Positions 1 through 12,300 of a stretch of DNA of 64,000 nucleotides are shown here, in pieces. The stretch is from Dacryopinax spathularia (Eukaryota > Basidiomycota > Dacrymycetes > Dacrymycetales > Dacrymycetaceae), in contig JBBPFI010000008.1 in NCBI GenBank assembly GCA_037974965.1, positions 1,116,001 to 1,180,000 on the forward strand, read 5' to 3'. Each line of letters opens with the position of its first letter. Position 1 is the stretch's first letter. The position numbers were made by a program, and so were the translations under genes. The notes beneath the pieces are model-generated. The model was not told the DNA's origin and did no database searches. It saw only the letters and a program-made list of their open reading frames with translations.

Positions 1-1843
1 TTGCTGCATGTGCCACAGCAGCCAGCAATACCGGAATCGGTGATGAGAAACAGAGTCTTCAACCTCGAAGGTGGGTAACCTCACTGCACAAACTCGCTCG
101 TTGCTGACCTGCTTTCTATTTCAGACGTTCCTCCGCGAAAGAATATGCTCATATACGGAGTAGATCCAGAAGCCTACAGCAAGACATGCCTCATGACCGA
201 ATTTAAGCTGTACGCTGCCTATCCTGCCAAGATATCGCCCTTCCCTGACATCTAGAGCAGCTCCCGCGACCTGTTCATGATCACCCCATTCAACGCTGCG
301 AATTACTCGTTTCGTTGGCAGTATGGGAGCAGAGGATGCGTGGATGCATATGATGAACTCCTTCGTCGTGGGTGTGGAAGTGTGACGCAGGAGTGGGTGG
401 AGAATCACTGGTCGCTTATCCTGTGGAAGCTGGCAGGGCTGGTTCGTGCGCTGCCCAATGAGTTGAGAGTTCGATGGTCGTGGGACGAGGTTATCCGACA
501 ACTGCTGTATAGGTATGTCTGCTGAAGGTCTGGCTTTCTGCTGCGCTCAAGGAATATCAGGTATGAGCGAGAATGGAACCGTGGCCACCGGTCTGCCGTG
601 AAGAAGATTCAGGAGCAAGATGCGCCTGCCTCTCTGTCCATGGTGCTGACCGTCTGCGACATAACGTTCCACGAGCAGCCCAAGCCGGACGAGCCCGGCA
701 AGAAGGAGAACTGGCCTGAATTCGTCCTAACCGATGGATGGTACAAAATCCGCGCGACTTCCGACGAGTGCTTGACTAAGGCCGTGCATCTGGCCAAGAT
801 TCGAGTCGGTACCAAGATAGCCATGTCGGGTATTCGACTGGACGCTGCGAAAGAAGCGAAGGACGCACTGAAGGCTCTGGACGACTCGCAGCTAAAGCTG
901 ACAGGCAACTCTACCTCTCTTGCGCGCTGGCACGCGAAGCTGGGTTTTGTGCGGCAACCGTTCATACCAACTATCGCTAGTCTGTCAGCGGACGGCGGCA
1001 ATGTGCCTCTGCTTTGCGTTCTCATCACCAAACTATTTCCGATCGGGTTCATGGATGCGTGGGTCGAGGGACAACCGAGGCCCATCCCGAGATGCCAGAA
1101 AGAAGAAGACGCAGCTCAGGATGAGTGGGAGGTAAGTTAACCGATTAGGGCCGCACCACGCTCGGCAACTGATTGAGCGTCGTCAGAAAAACTGGGAGAA
1201 GGAGCGGGATCAGGCTGTTAGGGAGTTCGAGGACCGGCTTTACGCGCTGGAAGGTCTTGCCGAAAGGCTGGATCGCGCAAGTAACTACAAGCGTGTCAGT
1301 CGAGGTACGTGTTGCCGTCCCAGTGTGCGCTGAACGATATCTTACATTCCATACAGATCTGCTTCCTGACTGGGTCGACGGTGTCCTGGAAGAGCTCGAA
1401 GAAGCACCTGACCAAAAGCCACTAATCGCAAAATACAACGCGCCGAATTTAGCCTACCTGGCTGCGGGAGCTCGCGCAAAACTCGATTACGAGCGCAAGA
1501 ACATGGAGAAGACCATCGAAGCGGACATGGCGAACCGTTTCCCTCCACGACAAGTCCGCGCATTCAGGGTTGCATGCATCGAGGATGTTCGCACTTGCCG
1601 GCGGACACCGATGCGTACTGGCCAGCTGACGATATGGGACGTGATGTCTATGGGAGACGAGACCGTGCGTGAGGGTGAGGCATATTGCGTGAGTTGCTCC
1701 GGTTGGTGCCGGCTCCAGATCGTCTGACAACGAAATAGGTGACCAGCCTCGTACCGACGCAGAAGGGTTCCTGGCGCAGGCCAGACGTAGAGAGCGAGGT
1801 GTTCTTGCAGACCACGAGAGGATCGCGGTGGCGAAAGTTGTAG
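1..1843 (+). CDS. BRCA2/Brh2-like recombination mediator (3' part)
   Basis: This is the C-terminal part of a BRCA2 homologue (Brh2 in Ustilago). The protein loads Rad51 on single-stranded DNA during homologous recombination in the nucleus. The helical domain shows EWVENHWSLILWKLAGL, then OB1 follows with RYEREWNRGHRSAVKKI, LTDGWYKIRA and ARWHAKLGF...SADGGNV. A short tower-like helical insert and OB2 (VRAFRVACIEDV, QLTIWDV) close the protein at TAG 1841-1843. The exons I infer are 1-70, 125-209, 258-512, 561-1131, 1187-1304, 1357-1688 and 1739-1843. The intron 210-257 is placed to keep the frame and it removes a TAG at 253-255; its branch site is CTGAC. The gene starts outside the window, so BRC repeats are not visible. 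Family assignment is secure; the second intron is the least certain splice. Confidence 0.93.
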
Positions 1844-2518
1844 AGCCGTGGCTTGAGAGGATAGGGCTTGTCGGTACGATTACATTGATCCTTGTTGTAC
1901 GTCTTGATCCCTTAGCTGTATTGTATGGAATTGAAGCTCGGACGTTCCCGAGCGTAGAGACACGATCGATGTCTCACTAGCTGATGTGAGACACTGATAT
2001 CGCACACTACATCTGATTCAATGGTGCCTTGTCGATCACGTTTTCGCTTCTGTTTCTCTTTGAGAACGGTTTCCCGACGCGTCAATTGTGCTGATTACGT
2101 AAGATGAAATGGCTGTCGCGACTGAATGGCGCTGTTATCGTTGGTTCTTATCCAAACCCTTGGAACGGGTTGACAGCGAACATACGAAGAACATAGGAAT
2201 CCCGCCGGGTAGTCCAAGTAGGCCATCGATCAGCCATTGCTATGTCTGCTCCATCGATCTATCTTCAGCTGCGTCTCTGCTCAGGCTATCAGCAAACCTG
2301 GGTGCGATAAGCAACATGACCGATGCTCTGCTTCTCCAGGAACGCCAGCCGTCCTCCGCGGGCTGTCGTGTTCTCATAAAGGCACCGCAACCTTCGTGTC
2401 GCTCTGATGTCCTTATCGCGTGGGCAACCCTCCTTCGCGCTCAAAAAGAGCCTGCTGTTCTGGCAGACACTCTCGCGACCACCGCTTCATAAGACCTGCG
2501 AAGGCTTGAGAGTCGGAG
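1844..2518. other. Intergenic, nothing recognised
   Basis: This is the spacer between the BRCA2-like stop and the transporter start. A 127-codon open frame at 2109-2492 has no recognisable motif and no splice context, so I do not call it. The region probably holds the BRCA2 terminator and the transporter promoter. Confidence 0.5.
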
Positions 2519-5192
2519 ATGGCTACAGTCGGGATGGACGAGGACGTCAAGTCGCCTGTTGCTTCGGAAGTTGATGGCGCTCCCAAGAGTATGCATTGGT
2601 CTGCCTTGACCTTAGGAAGCTCATGAGCTGACCATATACCAGAACGTATCGGTAACAAGCCCCCTATCGAGGAGCTGCTCTACTATGCGAACATACAGCG
2701 GGAGACGTACAAGGATGGTCACGATGAGAAGTGCGTTTTGTAGTAATTCGTCCATTACTCAGTGCGGGTCATGCTGACGGGTTCGTAGGGGGATGAGCAA
2801 GTTCAACCAGGTCTTGCATTGGGCGGATGAGAAGACGAAGGAGGAGCTTGTCAATGTTGCTGCTACACCGCTGGATCTGGATGATACGCTGAGCGAACGG
2901 TGCGTTCTCTCGTCTATATGCATAGTCTCCGCACTCAGATCGTCCTAGGGAGAGGGAGAAGCTCAATGCCCATCGTGCGCTCAGGACTGCGGGGTGGGCA
3001 GCGATGTTCTACCTCATCACGACGGACATTCTTGGTCCGTTCAATGCGCCATACGTGAGCACCGTACCTTCAGTTTCATACCAGCTGGTCTGACCATAGC
3101 ACAGGCGTTTAGCACGGTTGGATACGTCGGCGGCGTTTTCCTGTACGCGTTGTTCGGCATCGGCGCTGGCTACACCTCCCTTCTCCTGCTGTACATGTAC
3201 CTCCGGCTCGACTCGGACCGCTACCCAGTGCGGAACTACGCCGACATCGTCGAAGTCGTCGCTGGCCCCATCGCAAGGCGACTCGCCACGGCCGGCCAGT
3301 CCATCCAGCTCATCATCATCGTCGCCACCGTCATCCTCGGCAACGGCCAGTCCCTCTTCCAGATCACGCAGAGCAAGCTGTGCTTCATCGTCAGCGTGCT
3401 TATCTTCGGCTTGTTGGGGATGGTCATTGGACAGATCCAGAGCTTGAAGAGCGTCGCTTGGGTTGGGAGCGCCAGTGTGTATTTGAACATCTCGGTCATC
3501 TTAATCAGCATTGGCTTCTTTGCGAACTCTCCGCCGAATTACGAGGGAGGTGAGCACCTATATCAAGTGACCATATGAGAGGCGCTGACGGATTGTCAGC
3601 CAATGCCGCGTATGGAATACCGATCGACCCTCCAGCCCCAATCCAGCATGTTGCAGTCGTGGACGGAACTCTGGCGAACAAGGTCAACGGAGCGAGTACG
3701 TTCCGTTCCCACACCTTTTCTGAGCGGCAATATGCTAACATCATGCTTAGTGAACATGGTATACGGTACGCCGCCGACCTAGACCATACATCGACTTGCT
3801 TCTAAACTGGTGCTCTAGCTTGGGGAGGGATGATGATCTTCCCGGAGATGATGGCGGAGATGCGTCGTCCTATGGATTTCTGGAAGTCCATCGTGAGCTA
3901 TCCCCTTACATTAACACGATACGCTGGAATACCGAACTCCAATAGGCCTGTGCCGAGCTTGTCATCATGGTCGTGTATGTGATGTACGGCATTGTTGGCT
4001 ATAGTAAGCGCATACATCTACCTCGGTCGAAATCGCTAATGAAGTCTCTCAGGCTTGCAAGGGCAGTATGTTCTCCCTCTCGCGTATCAGGGCGTCTCGT
4101 AAGTCACACATCTAGCTGCCATCTTATACGCTAATGCGAGGATCAGGAAATACGCATGGCAAAGCGTCGGGAACGCCATCACTCTGTTGACGGTTACCAG
4201 TACGCTCTGCTACTGCAACCGTTTGAGCCGTCGAAAAGCTAATCGCATTACGTAGTCGCCGGGACCTTGTATTCCAATGTAAGCTCTTCCTTATTTAATG
4301 GCTGATGACCTGAACTCACCCAGTTTAGATCGGTGTCAAGGTTGCTTGTAAGTCTCTCGCCCCCTCAAACCCTGTTCCTTGGTTGATCAGCAGCGCGAAT
4401 CCACAGACGAGTAAGTATTCCTTCGCAGTTCACAAGGATCTTTTCTAATCCAGATTTCTACAGGATCTTCGTGGAAGATATGCTGAAGGGTCCACCACTG
4501 GTCTCTAAGAAAGGAAGGGTGATCTGGACTTGTGCGTATACAGTCTCCTCACTCGTTCAACGTGCCTGAAAGGCGCGACAGTTATGGTGATCACGTACTG
4601 GGCAGTCGGTAAGTTGCCGAGCTCAGTAGATTCTGTGATGCTTACGAGATCATTCAGCCTTCGTCATCGCAAGCTCCATTCCGCAGGTTCAGACCCTGCA
4701 AGGGTTGATCGGAGCTGCCTTCCTCATGCAGTATTCATATACGTTCCCAGTGAGCGCATATAGACAGTTCTATCTCTCATCTTGTGCTGTGCTGACGATA
4801 GCACGCCAGCCTCTAATGCAATTCGCGTTCGATGTTATCGTGGATGCGACGAAAGCAGATCCAGCATACGTACCCGGCCAACCGCTCAAGCGTGTTGATA
4901 CGTGGAAAGACATCTCTCGCTGGAAGCGGGTTAGTCCACCCCAACCTCATGTCGTGGTCCGAAGGCTAAACTCCTGCGCAGGGTCTCTTCACCGGGCGAG
5001 TATGGTTCAAATGGATGAACTTCGTGCTCGCCTTGGCTGGCGCAGCCACAGCTTGTCTCGGTATACCCGTTCATGCCAGTTTTGAGGAGCGTACTGACCT
5101 GTTGCGCAGGAATCTATGGAGCGGCCGTCACGATCCAGGTCACTTTCGCGAATGGCGCAGCGACGAGCTTTGGCTGCGCAGCTCCAGTTTAG
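2519..5192 (+). CDS. Amino acid transporter, Aa_trans (AAAP) family
   Basis: This is a multi-pass membrane permease of the amino acid/auxin permease family, so it should move amino acids with protons across the plasma or vacuolar membrane. The cytosolic N-terminus (ATG 2519) is followed by a first helix that includes FYLITTDILGPFNAPYAFST, which carries the family's typical break in helix 1. Hydrophobic segments follow in VGGVFLYALFGIGAGYTSLL, IQLIIIVATVILGNGQSL, LCFIVSVLIFGLLGMVIG and SVYLNISVILISIGFFA, with further segments to the end. The gene is cut into about 17 small exons by introns of 45-60 bases, for example 2589-2642, 2731-2788 and 2900 to about 2948. The coding sequence ends with GAATSFGCAAPV and TAG 5190-5192. 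Substrate cannot be predicted. Several exon joins between 4.2 and 4.5 kb are tentative. Confidence 0.85.
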
Positions 5193-5625
5193 GATATCGC
5201 GATATAATGTTACAGAGGCAATGTACGAGCCCTAGATATGCCTCTATCGCATCCTCTGCATTCTATAGTAGTATTGAGGCGAATTGAAATTGGACATTAG
5301 AGTGGACGTGCTCTGAGCGAGACATCTCGGTTTGGCGGTATTTGTGAGATCGCGACGCCTTGACCGGCCTATTAGCTGTACGCACCCAGTATGAGATATG
5401 GTTTGGTGTGCGACCTCGAACACTCAGTTCCACAACCGAGTGGGTACGAGAATAGCGTTTGAGGCGCTCCCACATCCCGTTTCAGTTGTGATGCAATGAC
5501 CGAGGCTGGCAAGTAAGCGCCGGTTCTGCACCTCCACATGCCCGGTCGTGTGCCATGTCACCAACGGTGCGAAGACCGCCAGACAGCGTCCAACTCGTGA
5601 ACTGCGACTAGTCCGACCCGCAATT
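5193..5625. other. Intergenic, nothing recognised
   Basis: A 433-base spacer between two plus-strand genes. I see no convincing open frame or repeat. It should contain the promoter of the following SDR gene. Confidence 0.5.
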
Positions 5626-6605
5626 ATGTCAAGCAAGGTCATCATTGTAACTGGAGCCGTAAGCCCCTTCCAAGTACCTCAGTGGATGTGAGAATAACGA
5701 GCGCAGAACAAAGGCATTGGCTACAACATTGTCATCGAACTGCTTCGAACGACGAACGCGCCCCTAACGATCTACCTCACCGCGCGCCAGCCGGCCCTTG
5801 GCGAACAAGCGCTTCAGTCCATCCAGTCGCTCGACCTCGCCAGCCGAACAGGCTCGAGCGTGCATTTCCATGCTCTGGACATCACCAGCACGCAGTCTGT
5901 TGCCGACCTTGCCAGCTTCATCCAGCGCACGCATGGCATGTTCCACGTCTTGATCAACAATGCCGGGATTGGCACGCCCAAGCAGGACAGCTTCGCCGAC
6001 CAATTCCGCAAGTGCTTCGAGTGCAACTATTTCGGAACGTCGCAAGTCACGGATGCGCTGCTACCGCTGCTCGACCAGCGTGAAGGGCGCATCGTGATGG
6101 TCTCGTCTCAGGCTCTGCCGAGCAGTAAGATCGCCAATGAGAAGTTGCGGTGGGGTTTGAAGAGCCCAACAAGGAGTCGGGATGAGCTGGACGCGTTGGC
6201 AGATGGCGTGGTCATACGGGCGCAGGATGAAGGGGCGAAGGAGGCGTTCGAACGGGATGGGTGGCCGACGCACGCCTACGGTCTGAGCAAGGCATTCATG
6301 AGCGCGTTGACGATGGTGTATGCTGCTGAACATAAGGGGCTGCTGATCAACGCTTGCTCTCCGGGATGGTGCGGTTCTTCACGCTGTCCACCCGGTACAT
6401 ACTAAGGTTTCTACAGGGTGAAAACTGATCTCGCACCAGATGGGCCGGGGACAGCAGGTACGTCCATTCGCTGACTCTGGGCGAGTGAATGCTAATGATT
6501 GCTGCAGAGGAAGGAGCTGTATGCCCCACTTTCGTAGCAATTGGGGATATCAAGGGGGCGACGGGCAAGTACTTCGACAAGGATAAGAAAATTATCGACT
6601 GGTAG
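5626..6605 (+). CDS. Short-chain dehydrogenase/reductase, carbonyl reductase type
   Basis: This is a soluble NAD(P)H-dependent oxidoreductase of the classical SDR fold. The start ATG 5626 gives MSSKVIIVTGA, and after a 48-base intron (5659-5706) NKGIG completes the cofactor motif TGANKGIG. Next come the structural motif NNAGIG, the catalytic serine in VMVSSQA and the catalytic YGLSK. The insert between the serine and the tyrosine (ALPSSKIANEKLRWG and on) is typical of CBR1-like enzymes. Two further introns (6369-6416 and 6458-6507) lead to the end KKIIDW and TAG 6603-6605. The mature protein is about 280 residues, normal for the family. The substrate is unknown; carbonyls of quinones or aldehydes are usual for this group. 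Confidence 0.88.
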
Positions 6606-7686
6606 TTGAACGCATTAGTTGTTTCTACAGGAGCTGCGCGGTTCAATCTGAACATGTTTCCTACGTCGAGACGGTGTCGGCGTCGTGTATGCTGGATAAT
6701 GCCTCTAGTGCTCGATTGCTGTAGGTGAGGGGGCCTCAAAAGTCGACTGGCGCACGGCAGTCCACTCCATGAACGTCGGCGTCGGTCTGACGGGGGAAAC
6801 AGCGGTTTTTGTTGGCTGAAGTCCAATGCTTTGTACATCAATACGAGTATTTGAGGTATTAGAACTTAACTTACCGGCTGGAGATGAATCCCGTAAGTAG
6901 ACCATAGGTCACGCTGTTGTGCTCCCCGGGCCGTTGAACCATTGCAGCTCCCCTGGAGTGACGCGTTTTAGTACTTGTACACGGTTTGTCCATGGCTTTG
7001 AAGCTGGTTACAATGACCACGCTTAGCATTCTCGTGCACGTGTTCAATAAACTGGAGCTTGAGCTGCTGGAGGGAGCTCGTCCTGGTCACATCCAGGTTC
7101 AAGGTGGTTAGAATACGATACGATACCACGTGATCACTCGTAAGGGCTAATACAGTAACCAGCGCAGCACCGGGAGCAGCTTTTGACACCGATCACTCAG
7201 CCAACTCTTATTGTTCCATCGACGCGCACTGATATGACCGTATTGTACAACTCTTTGCTGTCTTTCGTTGGGAGCTGGCGTCCTTCTCACTACAATGCCG
7301 CTGCGCCCTGTGCACCTTGTCGAGTCCCGCTGGATCAGCGCGCCAAGTTCTAGCTGGTCACTTTTGCCTGCATCCTCGTGGCGCGGGATACCACCAACTT
7401 CTGGGGCCGTTGATATTCTCAAAAGGGTCAACTTGCGGTTTTCTGGTGCACTGCCCGCATCAGGCGTGTGTTATGGAGAACTCCCGGCAACGAGGTGCGT
7501 TCCCAGCAATAGACGCCAGAGTTGCACCTTCTGGTCTGTTATAATCTGGCGTGGGGTCTCTTGCCTTCATTGCACTGTCTTGACGTTCCTCGCGCATTTC
7601 GGCCTCAGCTTTCTGTTAGAAAGACAGATATCTGCTTATCCTAGTCCTTGTTGGCGCTCGTTCGACCTTCCAGATATCCTTCCCTC
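6606..7686. other. Intergenic, no gene recognised
   Basis: About 1.1 kb without a convincing gene. Open frames such as 7268-7753 have no family motif. The last few hundred bases should contain the promoter of NLR1. Confidence 0.45.
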
Positions 7687-8557
7687 ATGGCGTCGAAGCT
7701 CCCCCAAAGGAAGCGTTTCGCAGTCTCCAAAGGCAAAGGCAAGGCGGTCGTAACAGACACTCCCTTGCTCGAGCTCCCTCGTCCGACCTACGTAGCTGCA
7801 CGAACAAGAGCTGATGGAGAGGTACTGCATGCGGAAAGTTCGCGCGCTGCTTCGGCCAGAGCACAGACGGCCGAGGCTGAGCCCGCTGGCAAGGTGGCCC
7901 CTACCTCGCACTTTGCCAGGAAGGCTCCTGGCCAGACTCAAGCGCAATCGCGAGGCGCGGATGGCCCAACCGCGGCAGTCGATCGTGTTTGGGAGAGGGC
8001 CCGGGACAGATGCAAGGATCTCATCGAGACCGCTTTGGACGCACTGTCCCTGGTATGTGGGGCAACACAGGTATCCGCGCTCAGTCTCTCTCCCTCGCTC
8101 GGTGCCGACTTACCGTCTGTGACAGTGGGAAAACACGAGGACTAAAGCATGCTATGAGCTGAAACAACATCTGGATGCGATCCAGAAAGGCATTCTCGAC
8201 CAGAGAGAGAGTTTCCTGGCGGAGAATGGGGCGATCCAAAAGGCAATTGAGCCGTTGATTGAGTATATACCTTGCATACCCCCTCCCCTGCATCAATCTG
8301 ACTGGCGAGTTCAGGCTAACAGCCGAGATTGTGGCTTTCTTTCCGAACACGTCGGACAAGAAAGCATCGAAAGCGTTCCTCCTTGGGATGGATAGTGAGG
8401 GCAAGGCCGAGAAGTTGGCGGCCAGGGTGAGCAGGCTGAGGCTTGACTTTGTGGTGCGATCGAACACATGCAGTGGCTGTAATTTCTGAATGACTTTGTG
8501 TAGGAGCTGTTGAGTAGGGAAACAAGAACTGAACTTGTCGCGTTCAAAGCTACAGTG
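7687..8557 (+). pseudogene. NLR1, N-terminal exons, cut off from the rest by a transposon
   Basis: These are the first four exons of a NOD-like receptor gene whose NB-ARC and TPR exons lie 19 kb downstream. Exon 1 (7687-8070) encodes a disordered basic tail and then the helix CKDLIETALDALSLVCGATQ. Exon 2 (from 8126) carries ACYELKQHLDAIQKGILDQ, exon 3 TAEIVAFFPNTSDKKASKAF, and exon 4 RETRTELVAFKATV, ending at a donor GTGCGTCC at 8558. NLR2 and NLR3 have the same exon order with the matching phrases GLALLCGATE / VLADLSGATQ and TRDEFEEFKRTV / TRTEFIALRGAM. In NLR2 the same intron begins GTGCGTGA. NLR1 runs into the KDZ element 23 bases into that intron. These four exons show no damage of their own, but the gene as a whole cannot make a full receptor. 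I do not recognise the N-terminal domain. Confidence 0.8.
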
Positions 8558-8580
8558 GTGCGTCCGCGCACACAGCCGCC

Positions 8581-8800
8581 TCAGTCGACTTAGATCATCT
8601 GAGTCGATTGGAGAACGTATAGTCGGATTATCTCAGACGTCTAGAGAGCGAAGAGCTGGAAGATAAACACGAGATAAACGGCATTCAATGAGATCATCTG
8701 AGGAATTAGTCTGGGATAAATCCTCAAGGGGCGCCAAACTTGTCCATTCCCTAGCGGTATTCATACAATGTACAACAGTCATACTAATACAGGCGTGGCT
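8581..8800. repeat. Left terminal inverted repeat and subterminal region of the KDZ element
   Basis: TCAGTCGACT at 8581-8590 is the inverted copy of 27611-27620. Inside it lie ATCATCTGAG (twice, near 8595 and 8693), GGATTATCTCAG near 8625 and several GATAAA words. Together these resemble a transposase-binding subterminal array. No gene was found up to the RPA1 stop at 8828. Confidence 0.7.
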
Positions 8801-8827
8801 GACGTGAAAGACTACAGAATTATTACA

Positions 8828-11800
8828 CTAATCCTTCTTCTTGTTCTTCCGGTTGCGTTTGCTCTTCCGCTTGTATTCCTGCAGAAGCGCATTGATGAGA
8901 ATGGAGCTGGCACCTCCGTCGGACGTGGAGGAATCGTCCTCTTGAAGTGGAGTAAGCGGAGACTCGGCCCGCTCAAGCACCTCAGTTGCCTTCCCCTTCC
9001 CCTTCCCATGACGCGGCTGCTCATTGCCAGAGCTCATATCCTCGTCCTCGGATGACATCTTCTGCTCGACGCCAGCTGAGGAAGGTTCTCCTGAGCCTTC
9101 CGCAGACGGCGAACGTTCGCCATCTTTATGTCCGGGATCGCCGGCAGCGTCGTCTTCGTCATCCGAATCTGGAAGAACAGGGGGAAGATCTTGCTCCACT
9201 TCTTCGCTGACTTCCGATACCTTATCGTTATCGGGCGAGTCCTCTTCTTCGTCGAGCTTTCGAGCGGCCGTCACAGTATACTGAATCTCGGACTGAGCCA
9301 CACTATTGAACTTGTCCTGTACAACTGTGAACGTAGGTCAACCGAAAAGCGGATCTTACTCACCCACCAGCGGTTAGTTCGAGCTTGGACAGTGAACCAC
9401 CACTTCGTCCTCATAAGGGGTCTCAGCTTGTCCTCCAGATAAGAATCTTCATCCTATATGCTCTATCAGTACGTAGGTGGATGAGCTTTTTCACGACTCA
9501 CCTGGTGCTTATGCATCTCCTCTGCCTCTTCGCCAACCATCGCGTCAGCCAAGGGAGAGAAGATAACGAGCGAAAGCCGGTGAGGACCATCCGCGATGCC
9601 GATATGCAAACGATAGCTAAGCAGACGTTAGAAAAGAGGGATAACTCGAGAACGAGAGATGACTTACCAATAGCGTTTTTTCTTAGACGGCTTGTGGTCG
9701 GGAATCTCGCACTTGCCCCGCTCTATGCTCTTGTTGCAGTCGGGATGCGGACAGCATGCGTAAGTCGCATTCACTGTATGAATCTTCTTGATTTGGCCGA
9801 TGACATTGAAGGTTTCCACCTTCTGGCCAGATCCGAGAGTAGAATCGAGGACGTCCTTGATTGATAAGCAGAAAGAGCGAGGAAGAATGTCGGGCGGAAG
9901 AGGGCACTGCGCGCTGAAACCGGACGACACTGACTGAAAGAAAGGACCTTCTGGAAGCTCATCGTACCACTTTTTCAACTCATCTGCAGCATCTACCGCA
10001 GGATTGAAGCTCATGGTTGTATTGCGGTAGACGTTGAGACTGACGCCGCCATGCGTGGCAACCACCACATTCTTCAGTGAGATGACATCGCCGACTTTCC
10101 CTTTGAAACCTTGGGCCTTCGCGTTCCAGACTGCGACGCGGATAGCCAGCTTCGTCGTGTCGACGAGAGTGAGCTCGCGACGGACTCTCTTTCCATTCGA
10201 GATAGTTTCTGCTTCATCATCGTCCGACTCTCGAACAGCGTCGTCGTCGTTCTTCGCGACACGTTTCATTTTTTTCATTTCCGCTATGCCGCCGACGTGA
10301 TGGAGGATTGCGAGGATATTAACGACAGACTTGGGGGCTAAGCTTTGGATCGTGCGGAGGTCGGTATATGCCACCCTGAGCGGCGGAAGGTTGTGATTCT
10401 AGAAAAGAGTTAGAGACGATTGTCAAAAGCCAAACCGCTGACGTACCGACTCCTCTATTTCGAATTGCGAAGACATATTCACGACGGCCTCATGTTCGAG
10501 GAGATTCGGTTGGCGGAAATCCTCATCGACATGACGGATTTTTGCATTGCACAATTTCATAACCTGAAAGAGTATCAGCAGCCTCCATGTTGAGGAGGAA
10601 GCCGAGCCTACGTCGCCTTCCTTAAGGTTTTCGACCGCCACCTGGATCAATTTCTCGTTGAAGAGGAGTACCTTCATAGCGTTCTGGGAGCATGTGAACG
10701 CCGTCGGCATGATCAGTTGCCAGTCACTCACCTCCATCTCATCCTCCACGATGAAAAACATGTACGTCCCGCTGCCTTTGTCGTTCGACCACGTCCTGGG
10801 ACCAAAGATGCTATGAATCCGAACAAACACTTGCCAGTTCACTGGCATCTTCGGGCGTAAATTGCTGAGCATCATCGTATTCATGTCGCCTTCATCCCAA
10901 TCGGGATCCGCAATGTATCCTGAGCCAGTTCTCTTATGGGCGCTGGCAGAAGACGTCTTAGGCTTGGAAGCTGCCGACGTAGACGCTGTAGTCTTCTGAG
11001 ACGCGCCACCCGCCTTCGTCTGGCCGGATTGAGTCGGAAGCACCGGAGCTGTTGCATTTGTTTGAGACGTATTGCCTTGCGACTGAGACGTATTATCTTG
11101 TCCGCTGGAGTTATTGTCGTCGGTGGTAAGGGAGTGAGAGGGCAGATCAAGCAGACGGCTCGTTGGCGTAGGCGCCGTCTCGGTCAGTCCACCGTACGCT
11201 CGGGTTGAAGGTCTGTTGATGCCGGACGAAGCACCACTGTCTTCTACAAGATCGGAGTCGGACGTGCTGGGACCTAGAAAAAGCGGTACAGGGTCAGATG
11301 GTACGACAGACACGAGCAGTGGAGGCAGACGTACTCAGTAGTGCCGGACGAGACGAGTCGGCTTGCACTGCGGTAGTTGAAAGGCTCAAAGGAATAGGCT
11401 TGAACATCGGCAGCTTCCCCATCTTCCCAACGACTCGTGCCTTCTGAATGAGAACAATTCTGGTGGACATTGAGAGGAAGCACACTAAGGAAGAGCGCAT
11501 ATATGCACGTACCGCGTATCCATGAGCGTCCCTCTCGTCACTTCCTTCACTTCTAGCAATGTCCCTTTATCTATCTTGTTCTTCTCGACAAGACTACCCG
11601 GTTGATCTCCGAACATCACGTCTATCGAGTGCTTGGTATCAGCCAGGCATGCTCTAGAAGACAGCTTGCTCAGCAGACGTCGTGCCATCCAATTGAGGAC
11701 CTACCTGTATTCGGGCTCCTTAGAGATCGGACGCCCTTTGAAAGAGACCTGCTCGCAGCTGTTGACCAGTACTATGGCATCTTCGAAGGTCGTATCCGTG

Positions 11801-11847
11801 CTTTGAAGTAGATTGGCGCATGTATGTTCACGTAGGCCGAGAGACAT
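8828..11847 (-). CDS. RPA1-like single-strand DNA-binding protein carried by the KDZ element
   Basis: This protein has the full architecture of the large subunit of replication protein A. ATG 11847 gives MSLGLREHTCANLLQ, the start of an RPA70N fold that continues as CLADTKHSIDVMFGDQPG and RIVLIQKARVVGK. A long Ser/Thr/Gln-rich linker (about 11.28-10.92 kb) leads to DBD-A (NWQVFVRIHSIFGPRTWSND). DBD-B carries RELTLVDTTKLAIRVAVWN and GDVISLKNVVV. DBD-C has a zinc ribbon with ACCPHPDCNKSI, whose second ligand pair looks like C...H instead of the usual C-x2-C. Unlike cellular RPA1, the C-terminus adds an acidic tail and ends basic (KRKSKRNRKNKKKD). About nine short introns interrupt it. Its place inside the transposon suggests a role in processing element DNA. 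It could instead be a captured host gene, but divergence and the acidic tail argue for a long-adapted element gene. Confidence 0.82.
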
Positions 11848-12300
11848 GCTGGACGTTGAGACAGAGAGATGAGGCGAGTCAGAGAAACGCGCTCAAGCCT
11901 TGCAGTCTGATCTGCGCGTGCGAGATTTGCTTCCGCTCACTCAATTCAGAGCGTGATGATAGTCATCCTCGTCCGACGTCCGCCATCTCCTCCGAAGTCC
12001 ACCATCTCGACTGCATCAGACTACTATCGACGGTTCACAGCAAGCAAGAGGACTTCAGAGCTGTTGCAGACGCTAGATAACGTTTATCTTCTGGTGTATG
12101 CAGAGGGAAAACGACAGACGTAGGTCCACAGCAGACAGTGAGTATCTGTTGAGCTGCGAAGATGCCAATAACTCCGTACTAACCGATGCCTAGACTTCCT
12201 CGACTTTCTTCAAGTCCTTCCTGACTTCCCGATAACTGCTTCCCCGTCACAATCGCCGTCTGCAAGAACTTCTGCCACGACGTCCACGGCACAGACAAAC
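11848..12300. promoter_or_regulatory. Divergent promoter region between two KDZ cargo genes
   Basis: About 450 bases separate the start codons of the RPA1-like gene (minus) and the coiled-coil gene (plus). The stretch holds several ACGT/ACGTC words (for example near 11980, 12118 and 12280). No gene is seen. A shared bidirectional promoter is an inference from the head-to-head layout. Confidence 0.4.

Noticed and set aside
2109-2492. Plus-strand open frame of 127 codons
   Set aside because: It lies in a spacer, has no family motif, and lacks splice or start context.
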